Part shown: positions 12,369 through 21,738 of the stretch, piece after piece
Layout of the letters: each line of letters begins with the position of its first letter
How positions within the stretch are numbered: position 1 is the first letter of the stretch
DNA from: Orientallactaga sibirica
Taxonomy: Eukaryota; Chordata; Mammalia; Rodentia; Dipodidae
Assembly: GCA_036365145.1 (NCBI GenBank)
Contig: JAEOAD010002183.1
Span: 992,001 to 1,056,000 of the forward strand
Direction of reading: 5' to 3'
Length of the DNA: 64,000 nucleotides
Made by a program: the position numbers and the translations under genes
The notes under the pieces: generated by a model
What the model saw: the letters and a program-made list of their open reading frames with translations, nothing else
Told to the model about the DNA's origin: nothing
The model's database searches: none

Positions 12369-12894
12369 GGATGAGTGTTGATGAGGATATACAGAAAATA
12401 GACTGCATCAACACTACTGGTATGAATTCAATTGTTATAATTACTATGGAAAAACAGTGTTGTAGTTTTTCCCAAAAATTTAAAATAGAATTACCATATG
12501 ATCCAACAATCATATATGTATGTACATCCAAACAATTGAAAAAGGACTTTGTGGAGATATTTTCACACCTATTTGTACATTACCCACAAAATCAAGATCT
12601 AAATCTATAATTTAAATGCATATAAACATATAAGAAAATGTGATGTATGCCCACAATGAATATGAATCAGGTTTACAAAAGAAGGAAATATTGTCATAAG
12701 TGACAATGTGAAATCTTTATGCTAAGTGAAAAAAGTCAGTCACAGAAGGGCAAATAATGAATAACATTATTATGCAAATTCTGAAGTAGTCAGTCCTAGA
12801 AAAATGAAGTAGTGTGGCAGGTTCTTGGGCTGGGGGTGCTCATGCAGAGTTGCTCTTCAGAAAGTTTAGAAGTTTAAGATAAAACATGCTACAA

Positions 12895-13063
12895 GCCGGG
12901 CGTGGTGGCACATGCCTTTAATCCCAGTACTCGGGAGGCAGAGGTAAGAGGATCACTATGAGTTCGAGGCCACCCTGAGACTACAAAGTGAATTCCAGGT
13001 CAGCCTGAGCTAGAGTAAGACCCTACCTCAAAAAAACAAAACAAAACAAAAAAAAAAAAAAAG
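12895..13063 (+). mobile_element. B1-type SINE with target-site duplication
   Basis: Starts GCCGGGCGTGGTGGCACATG and ends in a long A/C tail. The repeat TGCTACAA flanks it at 12887-12894 and 13064-13071. Confidence 0.93.
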
Positions 13064-13071
13064 TGCTACAA

Positions 13072-13500
13072 TTAAGTTCCCAAAGTAACACATATATACA
13101 TTAAATATACATGTAGAAAATTTTGTTAAGGAATAGATTTCATGGTTTTGTGCATTTTATAATCATGATATGAAGGATTAAGCACAGCCTCTTGATGGTT
13201 TCACACAGGTGAAGCATAATCATGCTTGCAGAGTAAACACTGCATTCAGGCAACTGTGCAAGTGCTTCCCAGCACATCCAGTTCCATGGATATAGTCACT
13301 AGAATCAAGCTGGCTGATAAATTTGTTGTGGGGTTGGCCAAGCAGACATAACTTCTCACCCATCCAGGCCCTTACTAAACACCAGATGTGTAAAATGTGA
13401 GATTATCACAAGGCCTACCAGTGAAGGGTATAGTGGGAAAAGTGGAATTTAGTAAAACACTGCAAGAAAATATGTTTTAATTTTTAAGCAGAAATGAAAG
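13072..13500. other. Single-copy DNA, no gene seen
   Basis: No repeat family or exon recognised. Confidence 0.4.
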
Positions 13501-13507
13501 AAATGAG

Positions 13508-13700
13508 GCGGGGGGTGGAGAGATGGCTTAGCAGGTAAGGCACTTGCCTGTAAAGCCAAAAGACCCAGGTTTGATTCCCCAGGGCCCACATAAACCAGAT
13601 GCATAAAGTGCATTTGTAGCTTGTTTATAGTGGTTGAAGGCCCTGGTACACCCATTTTCTCTCTCTCTCTCTCAAATAAATAAAATTAAATTTAAAAAAA
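13508..13700 (+). mobile_element. B2-like SINE
   Basis: Contains GGTGGAGAGATGGCTTAGCA, GGTTTGATTCCCC (box B), ATAAACCAGATGCATAAAG and a TC stretch before CAAATAAATAAA. AAAGAAATGA occurs on both sides as a likely target-site duplication. Confidence 0.9.
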
Positions 13701-14086
13701 GAAACAAAAGAAATGAAAAAGTAAAACAGTAAAAGTCTATTAAGGGAGAAAACATTTGTCACCTTTCACAGAATAAAAGCCCCACCAAATGAAATAACTG
13801 CCTTTGGGAAAAGATATTCATACTAGAAAAAGCTGTGTTCCTTCTCGCTTGCTCTTCATTTAGTTCCTACCCACTTGGCGTTCAATGCCTTACCCTATTC
13901 TGTGCTTCTTTTCACAGCTATGAAAGATGCATGAAGTGAATCTAGTCTTCTTTAGAAAGTGCCTTCTAAACAAAAGTGTTTTATTTGGTACTATCTCAAA
14001 GGCAAACATACTTCCAAATGAAAGCTTGTTCCCACTAGCAATCTTGTTTCTTAGGTAAACAACTATACTGTTAGTTTTTCCAAATG

Positions 14087-14088
<2 letters not shown>
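13701..14088. other. Single-copy DNA, no gene seen
   Basis: No recognised repeat. It ends at a CA microsatellite. Confidence 0.4.

Positions 14089-14136
<48 letters not shown>
14089..14136 (+). repeat. (AC)n microsatellite
   Basis: About 24 perfect AC units. Confidence 0.97.
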
Positions 14137-14137
<1 letters not shown>

Positions 14138-14408
14138 GGGTCTTCTTCTAGCATTAAAAAAAAACAAAAAAAACCCTACAAGGTGAGTACTAGTGGTAGA
14201 AGAAAATAAAAATCTATTGTCCATTGGGATATTATAAAAGATTCAGAATGATAGTATTAGTTTATATTGACAAAATTTTCATTTTTGATATTTCAAAATG
14301 TATTTTATCTATAAATTATTAACTAATTAAATTATCTAGTAACATCTGATATATGGACATACTTAATATAATGTTACTGAATTTATGCAGTTAGAATTTA
14401 TAAACACA

Positions 14409-14645
14409 GGGCTGGAGAGATGGCTCAGTGGTTCAGGCACTTACCTGAAAAGCCTAATGACCTGGGTTCAGTTGCCCAGTACCCATGTTAAGCCAGGTGC
14501 AAAGTGGCACATTCCATTTGGAATTTGTTTACAGTGGCTAGAGTCCCTGATACACCCATTCTCTCTCTCTTTCTGTAAATGTGTCTGCCTGTCTCTCTGT
14601 CTTTCTCTGCTTGCAAATAAATAAATAAAAATATTTTTTAAAAAT
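14409..14645 (+). mobile_element. B2-like SINE
   Basis: Clear head GGGCTGGAGAGATGGCTCAG, GGGTTCAGTTGCCC, a long pyrimidine stretch with TCTGCCTGTCTCTCTGTC, and a CAAATAAATAAATAAAA tail. Confidence 0.92.
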
Positions 14646-16300
14646 TTGTAAGCCTAGAAATAAAGTTTTTTTTTAACAGGCAACATGGAACATATCTCAC
14701 TTGCAGTATATCACAGAGTGCACAGCAAGATATAAGACATATGATAAAAGGATATAGGAAGAACCATTGCACATTTTTTAAACATTTGTATCTATTTCCC
14801 AGTGAAATTAAAGAATTACAATTTATGCATTGTCTATTTGTAGAATTTATTGAGATGAATATACTATCATGAATTTTGAAAGTCCGTTAAAATTAACAAT
14901 ATGAATAATATAAAAGAAAAAAAAAACACAGACCTTATAATGTCCAGCAGATCAGAAGACAAATCTGTTCTCTGGGGACTTGATTGAAGCACTATATATG
15001 CATAAAAGTGTTTTAGGGAAGCTGTTCATAAAGGAAGTACCAGGAAAGACAGTGCCTCTGATGTGCCCAATGCCTCTGCAAGCAAAGAAAAGCACAGCAT
15101 CAGGGAGTGTTCAAATCACCAGTACTGGCAGTCACCAATCTTTGTAGCCAGAAAATACTATATTACACCTTCAGGAACATTTAGAATGATATTACTAATT
15201 TCTCTTAGTTTTGTGGCTCAAATCATTTTATTTATAAGGGGTACTATAGGATATATGCCCTTCAATAGTGTATTTAGAAATTGCTAATGCTCAGGATTAT
15301 CTTCCAAGTAAATCAACTTCTCCATTTTTCCCATTGACTCAGGCTAAGACTGAAGAGTACACAGGCAGCAAAGCTATTTCCTGAGCAAATATAGGCATAT
15401 GGATCTGGGCAGGGGCTTCAGGTATGAGGACCTCTTTGCTGGGTACACATGCCCAGCACCTGGAGACAACTGGCTTTATTTTTTAGAAGAGAAAAGCTGA
15501 CACATATCTTATAAACCTGGATAAGGTTCTGTTTCAACTCAAGTCCAAAGGTCTTCGGACTGGGTCTTTCCCTTATTTCACTTTGTGGCCAATGTGATTT
15601 AGAAAAATAATTCATAAATAGCTCTGGAAAGAACATGAAACACCCCAACACACTAAATTAATTCAAATATTACAAAATCATTTGTGGAGTTACATTTCCT
15701 AATTTGCTTTAGTTTTATATCAAATATTGTCTTATTGTGTTAGGAAACAGAAATGCACACAGTCCGCTTAGGAAACACTTTCTCTTCCAACTCTTCCCTA
15801 AGCAAACAAAGAGGGCTCCTTGGAAACCAAGTAGCTCCTTAAACAGACAGTGCCAGTTTGTGTGCTCTGCAACTGCAAGGATGGCAACACTCACTTTTCA
15901 CTTCGCAGGCCCTCCCCATGACTCACAGCCAGGAAATGAGCCGAGTTCCTTGGAACCCTGTATAAGATCTCCGTGTGGCTGTGTTCACCTCCATGGCTGA
16001 GGGTGATTGACAGGCCTCCCTTGAGATTTCTTTTCTCATTTTCAGCCATATATCTACAGTTCATGATGGTTCTGCCACCAACACAGAAGGCCCCAGAGCC
16101 TGTCCTTCACCCATTCTTGGTGTGTTTTAGGATCAGTTCCCACCAACTAAACACTTCAAAATTTCCCTCAGTGTGCAAATGATTAATGCCATGGACTTTT
16201 GTATGATTCTTGAAACTCATTTCAACTACACTTAGCAGGACCTCAGTAAAGCTTAAATAAAATAGACCTAGGAATACCACCCTTAAAAAATAACATTTAG
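14646..16300. other. Single-copy DNA, no gene seen
   Basis: One of the longer repeat-free stretches. Frames of 69-87 codons near 15063-16182 show no family motif. The part around 15780-16180 is less AT-rich than its surroundings and has an AP-1 consensus TGACTCA at 15919-15925, followed about 35 bases later by TATAAG. A regulatory role is possible but unproven. Confidence 0.4.
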
Positions 16301-16301
16301 A

Positions 16302-16458
16302 GCTAGGCATGGTAGTGCACACCTTTAATCCCAACACTCAGGAGAGAAAGTTAAGAGGATCACCCTGAGTTCAAAGCCAGTCTGAGGCTACATAGTGAAT
16401 TCCAGCTCAGCCTGGACTAGAGTGAAACCCTACCTCCTCACAAAACAAACAAAAAAAT
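16302..16458 (+). mobile_element. B1-type SINE (diverged)
   Basis: GCTAGGCATGGTAGTGCACA start, CCTTTAATCCCAACACTCAGG core, then AGTGAAACCCTACCTC and an AAACAAACAAAAAAA tail. Confidence 0.88.
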
Positions 16459-16537
16459 CATTTTTAAAAATTCTTGGCAATAAAATTTAGGTCATGAATA
16501 AAGAAATGGGGAATCCCTTATGCTTGGTTGTATTTTC

Positions 16538-16758
16538 TTTTTAAAAAATATTTTATTTTTATTTATTTATTTTCTTGAGAGAAGAGAGAGAGAGTGACAG
16601 AGGGAGAATGGGTGCGACAAGACCTCTAGCCACTGCAAACGAACTCCAGACATATGCACCCCCTTGTGCATTTGGCTTATGTGGGTCCTGGGGAATCGAA
16701 TCAGAGTCCTTTGGCTTTGCAGGCAAGCACCTTAACCGCTAAGCCATTTCTCCAGCCC
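16538..16758 (-). mobile_element. B2-like SINE, antisense, with target-site duplication
   Basis: The tail complement TTTTATTTTTATTTATTTAT leads to a GA block and to the head complement CTAAGCCATTTCTCCAGCCC. TGTATTTTC flanks both ends (16529-16537 and 16759-16767). Confidence 0.93.
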
Positions 16759-16767
16759 TGTATTTTC

Positions 16768-17227
16768 AAGTTCTGTAGAACTGAAGCCTAGGATTATTAC
16801 ATGAAGAAAAGAAGAAAAGAGGACAGAGTGACACACAGCTAGTCCATCTCACATGAAAGAAGAAAGAAGAGCCTGACAGAATATGAGGGTGTTCCAAACA
16901 CAGAATCTCAACTAAGTTATCAGAATGCAAAATAAATAGATGCTCTTCTTAAAATCTCCTGTACTTGTATTTTTTTCTCCATGTCATTCAAACCACAAAG
17001 CTTGAAAATATATATGCCTCATCCAGCACGATGGTTTGTCAAGAAATTCCAGCCGCAATTTTTCAAGCAGTCATACAACCATGATGCACTGGACATTTAT
17101 GAATTAGCTAGTAAGCCAGAAAATTCCAGGAACATAAACAAGATAGGTTTTTTTTTAAGCAATACTCTATCTTATAGAAAGATATGACTAGAATGTCAAA
17201 AGCCACAAGAAGGTGATGCTATTAAGA
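16768..17227. other. Single-copy DNA, no gene seen
   Basis: Includes a 68-codon frame at 16981-17187 without recognisable motifs. I do not call it a gene. Confidence 0.4.
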
Positions 17228-17425
17228 ATGAGGTGTGGAGCAATGCTGGCTTGAGAGTTCCTGCATCACCACTTACTACCAGAATGACCTTGGCCTTGGA
17301 ACTCTAACTGTCCTATTTGAGCTTCTTTCTCAGCATGATATGTTCTCCTCGAAGGTTCTTTTGAGGATTAAGTAAGATATTTCACACAGACTGAAAGGTG
17401 TACTGAGAAGCATGTGGGAACAGGT
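17228..17425 (-). mobile_element. MIR-like relic
   Basis: TGAGAGTTCCTGCATCACCACTTACT, ATGACCTTGG, a diverged CTCAG segment, then GAGGATTAAGTAAGATATT follow the order of the antisense MIR core (CACTTACTAGC, TGACCTTGGGCAA, GAGGATTAAATGAG). The element is ancient and broken. Confidence 0.5.
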
Positions 17426-17676
17426 TGAATTCTAGCTAGTAGTGGCACTGTTTTATCAAAGCATAGGGACATCAGTGAGGAAAAAAAATGTGCTCTGAAA
17501 CTAAAGAGCAGTTGAAATTATCTTTTGGGGATAAGCGGAAATCAAGAAGTCTTCAGTAAGGAAAATAGCATTTATGGTGAACTATAATGGAACAGAAATA
17601 ATAAGCAATTACACATGATAAGGCTGTTATAGATAGACCTTCTCTGTGGTAAATGAAAAGGTAGAACATTAGGTAC

Positions 17677-18064
17677 TGTAGCAGACAGCTTCAGGTTCAC
17701 TGAGATGAACTTCCAGACCAGGCACAGTTATGGAGGAAGGGATATTATTTATTGAAGCTTACAGATCCAGGGGAAGTTCCATAAAGTCAGGAGAAGCAGC
17801 CTGCTCTTCACAAGGCCGAGCAGAGAGAGCAAAAGCCAACCAGCCACCACAGCACACAGAGCAAAAACTACAGCCAAAAGGTCACACAGCACACTTCAGG
17901 AACTCCTACTTGGCACATTTGCATATCTTTACAATGGAATCTCAAACCCACCATTAACACCTTAAGACTGGCCCCCAGTGACATTGCCTCTAGCAAGGTG
18001 ATTGCAGATGCAAACTATAACTAATAATTGAATATATTGGGGGACATATATTCAAACTACCACA
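17677..18064 (-). repeat. LTR of copy A (3' LTR in sense orientation)
   Basis: Left LTR on the plus strand. It differs from its partner by a single base. The polypurine-like tract abuts its inner edge: GGGGGCCAGGGGTGGAA on the minus strand, about 18065-18081. Confidence 0.9.
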
Positions 18065-18952
18065 TTCCACCCCTGGCCCCCAATATATTTATCACTATCA
18101 CACATTGTAAATTGTACTCAGTCCAATTTCAAAGGTTCTCACAGTCTTGATCAACTTAAGATAGTGAGTCCTGTAAAATCAAACAAGTTAAATACTTTCA
18201 ACATGTAAAGGCACAGAGTAAACATTTTTAACTGGTATAAGGCATAGCAAGGAGAAACTAAAACAGTGCAAACTCAACCACCATCAACAGTCATCAAACT
18301 TCTGCAGTTCAAGTTCAATATAACCAGAGACTGACAGTCTCCAGGTTTTCCAATTCCTTCCTTCCAGCTGGGCAGAGTCGCCAGGGAAAACTTTCATCCC
18401 ATGCCAACACTGCACTCCATGGTAGCCCTTTTTGCACAGTCCTGGTATATCCAAAACATCTTCAGGTCTCCATGCAAACCACGGTCCATCTTCCAAAAGG
18501 CTCTTCCAGCCTATTCCTGAGGGACTTCATGCCCTGCCTCATGCCACATCTCAGCAGCAGCTCCTGGAACCATGTGCAATTCATGACCACTCCATGCATT
18601 TTTCATGCTTCCAAAACTAATACCAGGTGTGCAGGACACAGCCATATTCTTAATCCAGGGACAAAATAAACCATAGCCTTGAAAAGCAGGTTCCTTCTCC
18701 AGTCAGCTCTTTCCAAGAATTTGCATTTTTAACAGTCTTTCCTCAGGCATCCTCTCCATTGTTTTAATGTAAATGCAGTCGGGCCACCTTCCTTCCACCT
18801 TCCTTAAGATTGCTAATGTGTTGACAATAGCAGCTAAACCAGCCTCAATGCCTCTACTTTTAACTTGCTTCAGGTTTTCCAACTTAAAATCTTAAAATCT
18901 CAGTCCGATATCTTCAGCCAAGCATATCAGTCCATTACAAATTTAACCTTGA

Positions 18953-19234
18953 TCAAACTTTCTGGGCCTGGATAGCAGAACGTAGCCATCCCTTATGCCA
19001 GTAGCCCAGTTCCAACAAAGTCCTCTGTAGTCTTTCTTTCCCCTTAGAAACCTCATAAGCCAAGCCTCGAAGTTCAGTACTATCTGCACTTAGCATTCTC
19101 AAACTCTCATCAGAATAGTCCATAAAACTTGGCTTACCACTCCAGAAGGCATCTTCAGTTGCAAGCACCAAGTCCATGCCCATTCCTCCAAAACAAAGGT
19201 TCCAAAAGACGACTATCCACATGGTCAGGTTCAT
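18953..19234 (-). CDS. Short sense ORF in MaLR-like element, unknown product
   Basis: A frame of about 93 codons begins with ATG at 19234, some 30 bases inside the sense 5' LTR, next to the putative primer-binding site. An upstream in-frame ATG at 19288 lies within the LTR itself. A related frame lies at the same place in copy B (34483-34728) and shares the start MNLT and the stretch LVLATEDAF, but it stops about 40 codons earlier. The N-terminus is hydrophobic with several Trp and Phe residues. I recognise no gag or other domain. It may be an eroded gag remnant or simply an open frame. Shared ancestry of the two copies is enough to explain the similarity, so I give low confidence that it makes a protein. 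Confidence 0.25.
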   Translation of the reverse strand: MNLTMWIVVFWNLCFGGMGMDLVLATEDAFWSGKPSFMDYSDESLRMLSADSTELRGLAYEVSKGKERLQRTLLELGYWHKGWLRSAIQAQKV

Positions 19235-19264
19235 CTCACCCCACACTCCTCGGTACCACTTTAC

Positions 19265-19652
19265 TGTAGCAGACAGCTTCAGGTTCACTGAGATGAACTT
19301 CCAGACCAGGCACAGTTATGGAGGAAGGGATATTATTTATTGAAGCTTACAGATCCAGGGGAAGTTCCATAAAGTCAGGAGAAGCAGCCTGCTCTTCACA
19401 AGGCCGAGCAGAGAGAGCAAAAGCCAACCAGCCACCACAGCACACAGAGCAAAAACTACAGCCAAAAGGTCACACAGCACACTTCAGGAACTCCTACTAG
19501 GCACATTTGCATATCTTTACAATGGAATCTCAAACCCACCATTAACACCTTAAGACTGGCCCCCAGTGACATTGCCTCTAGCAAGGTGATTGCAGATGCA
19601 AACTATAACTAATAATTGAATATATTGGGGGACATATATTCAAACTACCACA
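19265..19652 (-). repeat. LTR of copy A (5' LTR in sense orientation)
   Basis: Right LTR on the plus strand. As the sense 5' LTR it would hold the promoter. Its outer edge is followed by the target duplication GGTAC. Confidence 0.9.
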
Positions 19653-19659
19653 GGTACCT

Positions 19660-20805
19660 TATAAAATATGCATCTATTTTCCAGAAAAGTAGGTTTCCAT
19701 ATGACTTTTTTACTTTTCTGGACAATGGAACACTTAGAAGCCACAGATTTTTACCAGAAAATTTTCAGTGCCAGGGATGGGATACCTTCCAGTGAGTTAT
19801 TGGCCAGGGAGGTCACAGATACCCCAAAAACATTATAGGCCATTGCCGAGGCCCTTGATTTCCCACCAGGAATAGATGGTAAGACCCTATTGCTAAGACT
19901 CCAATTACTTGGGTGGCAAATTCACTGAGAAATCCTGCTGGTGCTGAGCTGAAAGCCTCCTACATGTGTACCAGCTGACAGAAAGTTGAAAAAAAGCTAT
20001 GCTGCATGCAGGTTAGTGGGAGAGAGAAAACACCAGTGAACGTACTCAACATTGAACACTGCAAGCTTCAAATTTGGTCAGCCAGGCCAAATGAGCCAAT
20101 GGGTGCAATAGTGCCATGTCTGTTATGGGGGAAACCAACTACTCTCTAATGGACTGGAGGCCCGCTCCATGGGAGGGAACATATCCCTAATACTGAAAAC
20201 GTACGACAGGGGTAGTCATGAGCCCTAAGGGTGTAATGTCAGTTGGTGTCTCACTAAATGTATATACTATGCTCACCAAACTGCCCAGTAAGCACTTCTC
20301 TTAATGTCTACATCCATATATTAATGCTACTCTCACTTTTGGTTAGAGAAGTTTCTCTTTTCAGGCGGTGGCGACCTTGGGATGACTCAGAAGGTACCAT
20401 GGTGCTGAGAAGAAGGGACAGAGGAGTGCTCAGCACTGAAATATCTCAAACACGCCTTCCAAGGCTCAGGGTCCACTGCGGAAGAGGGGGCGGGAAGAAT
20501 GTAAGAGCCAAAGGAAGAGTAGGACTCCTTACAACGTGTTCCTCCAGACCCAAAATGGCCTAGATATCCATGGCCTCACAGTGCCTGACACTACCTACAT
20601 AAGACCATCATAACAGGAGGAAAAGATCATGACATCAAACTGAAAAGAGAGACTGATTGACAGAGGGAGGGGATATGATGGAGAGTGAAGTTACAAAGGA
20701 GAAAGTCGGGAAGGGAGGGAAGTACCATGGGATATTGTCTACAATTAAAGAAATTGTCAATAAAAAAATAAAAAATAAAATAAAATAAAATAAATGTACA
20801 TCCAG
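19660..20805 (+). mobile_element. L1 3' UTR, 5'-truncated copy (type II)
   Basis: Carries the same block order as 23470-24934: CCAGAAAATTTTCAGTG, GGGATGGGATACCTTCCAGT, TTGGCCAGGGAGGTC, then CATGAGCCCTAAGGG, TCAGGCGGTGGCGACC and CCAAGGCTCAGGGTCC. The 3' end is GGGATATTGTCTACAATTAA followed by an AATAAAA-rich tail. No ORF2 part is attached. The homologous 61.4-62.1 kb copy lies directly behind ORF2, which identifies this block as an L1 3' UTR. Confidence 0.75.
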
Positions 20806-20950
20806 GAAATTATACATCATTTTCTAGGATTTAGTGTGAAAGTGGGTATCTACTATTACAGCACAGGCAGGGAATGATACAAAAGAGAAAATCCATGCAT
20901 TGCTATGAAGAGAGATACAATATCCCTAAGGATCCCGCTCTATTCAATGG

Positions 20951-21333
20951 TGTAGCAGACAGCTTCAGGTTCGCTGAGATGAACTTCCAGACCAGGCACA
21001 GTTATGGAGGAAGGGATATTATTTATTGAAGCTTACATATCCAGGGGAAGTTCCATAATGGCAGAAGAAGCTGGCCTGCCTTCACAGGGCCAAGCAGAGA
21101 GAGAAAAGCCAACCAGGCGCACAGCACACAGAGCAAGCTACAGCCAAAAGCCACGGCACACTTCCATAACTCCTACTGGGCACACTTTGCATATCTTTAC
21201 AATGGAATCTCAAACCCACCACCACACCTTAAGAACCACCCAGTGACATTGCCGCTAGCAAGGTGACTGCAGAGCAAACTATAAACTTATAAAACAATGA
21301 ATATATTGGGGGACATATATTCAAACTACGACA
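20951..21333 (-). mobile_element. Solo LTR of the young MaLR-like family
   Basis: A single 383-bp LTR with the same TGTAGCAGACAGCTTCAGG edge and a CAAACTACGACA end. It is flanked by a perfect 5-bp duplication AATGG (20946-20950 and 21334-21338). No internal region remains, the usual result of LTR-LTR recombination. Small indels separate it from copy A. Confidence 0.92.
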
Positions 21334-21338
21334 AATGG

Positions 21339-21738
21339 TAATCCAAAATGATACTATGGCTTTTAATGGAACTTGGCAAGCTCTAGACATGCCATTTTAA
21401 AATGTAGGCTCAAATTTAAATCATGAGGCTTGTGACTCAAATCTCCAATGTGACCTTTACTTAGTATTGTTCAAGAAAACATGTCTGTCAGTGTGGACAG
21501 AAGCTATGCAGTCTTTTACTCTGCCAGTCTAATGAGAGATGTACTATACTGGAAAAGCACAGAGCTGCACAATGAGTGTGGCTCTCATTTTCCAAAAGCA
21601 ATGAAAGCAAGGACTTTACTTGATTTTGTGTCATTGGTTTATGTGTCCTACTACATTGGTGAATATTCCTGATCCTCCTATATCCTGGACATTAAAAAAG
21701 GCCTGGCTGGAATCTCACAAGTTATAGATTTAAGATAC
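21339..21738. other. Single-copy DNA, no gene seen
   Basis: A 63-codon frame at 21481-21672 has no recognisable motif. Confidence 0.4.

Larger units (their letters stand above)
9880..12800 (+). mobile_element. Old L1 (ORF2) relic split by three SINEs
   Basis: Visible in segments at about 9880-10650, 10865-11660, 11945-12205 and 12383-12800. Landmarks typical of rodent L1 ORF2 appear in order: GCACATCCCTGGGATGCAAG and CCACATGATCATCTTAGCAG upstream of the reverse transcriptase core, then ATCCATTCTCTATCAAAATACC, AGCTATAATGATCAAGACA and GTCTAGAAATAAACTTACAC, and finally AATTACCATATGATCCAACA in the C-terminal part. Stops and indels break every frame, so it is dead. Order and strand agree across all four pieces, so I treat it as one insertion later hit by SINEs at 10656, 11676 and 12210. 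Confidence 0.75.
17677..19652 (-). mobile_element. Young full-length MaLR-like LTR element (copy A)
   Basis: Two 388-bp LTRs (17677-18064 and 19265-19652) enclose a 1,200-bp internal region. The whole is flanked by the 5-bp target duplication GGTAC (17672-17676 and 19653-19657). Read on the minus strand, each LTR starts TGTGGTAGTTTGAATA, carries an AATAAA signal (complement at 17748-17753 and 19336-19341) and ends CTGCTACA. TG...CA ends, a 5-bp duplication and the LTR layout resemble MT/ORR1-type MaLR elements of the ERVL class. Next to the sense 5' LTR lies TGGTACCGAGGAGTGTGGGG, close to a primer-binding site for tRNA-Leu(UAA). Next to the sense 3' LTR is a purine-rich run. The internal part has only short frames and no recognisable gag, protease, polymerase or envelope, so the element is non-autonomous. 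By eye the two LTRs differ at one base (near 17911 versus 19499), meaning recent insertion. Confidence 0.88.

Noticed and set aside
18284..18496. A 70-codon minus-strand ORF in copy A with a similar stretch in copy B, which could be a second conserved protein
   Set aside because: In copy B the matching sequence is split between two frames, so the reading frame is not kept. Common ancestry of the DNA explains the similarity.
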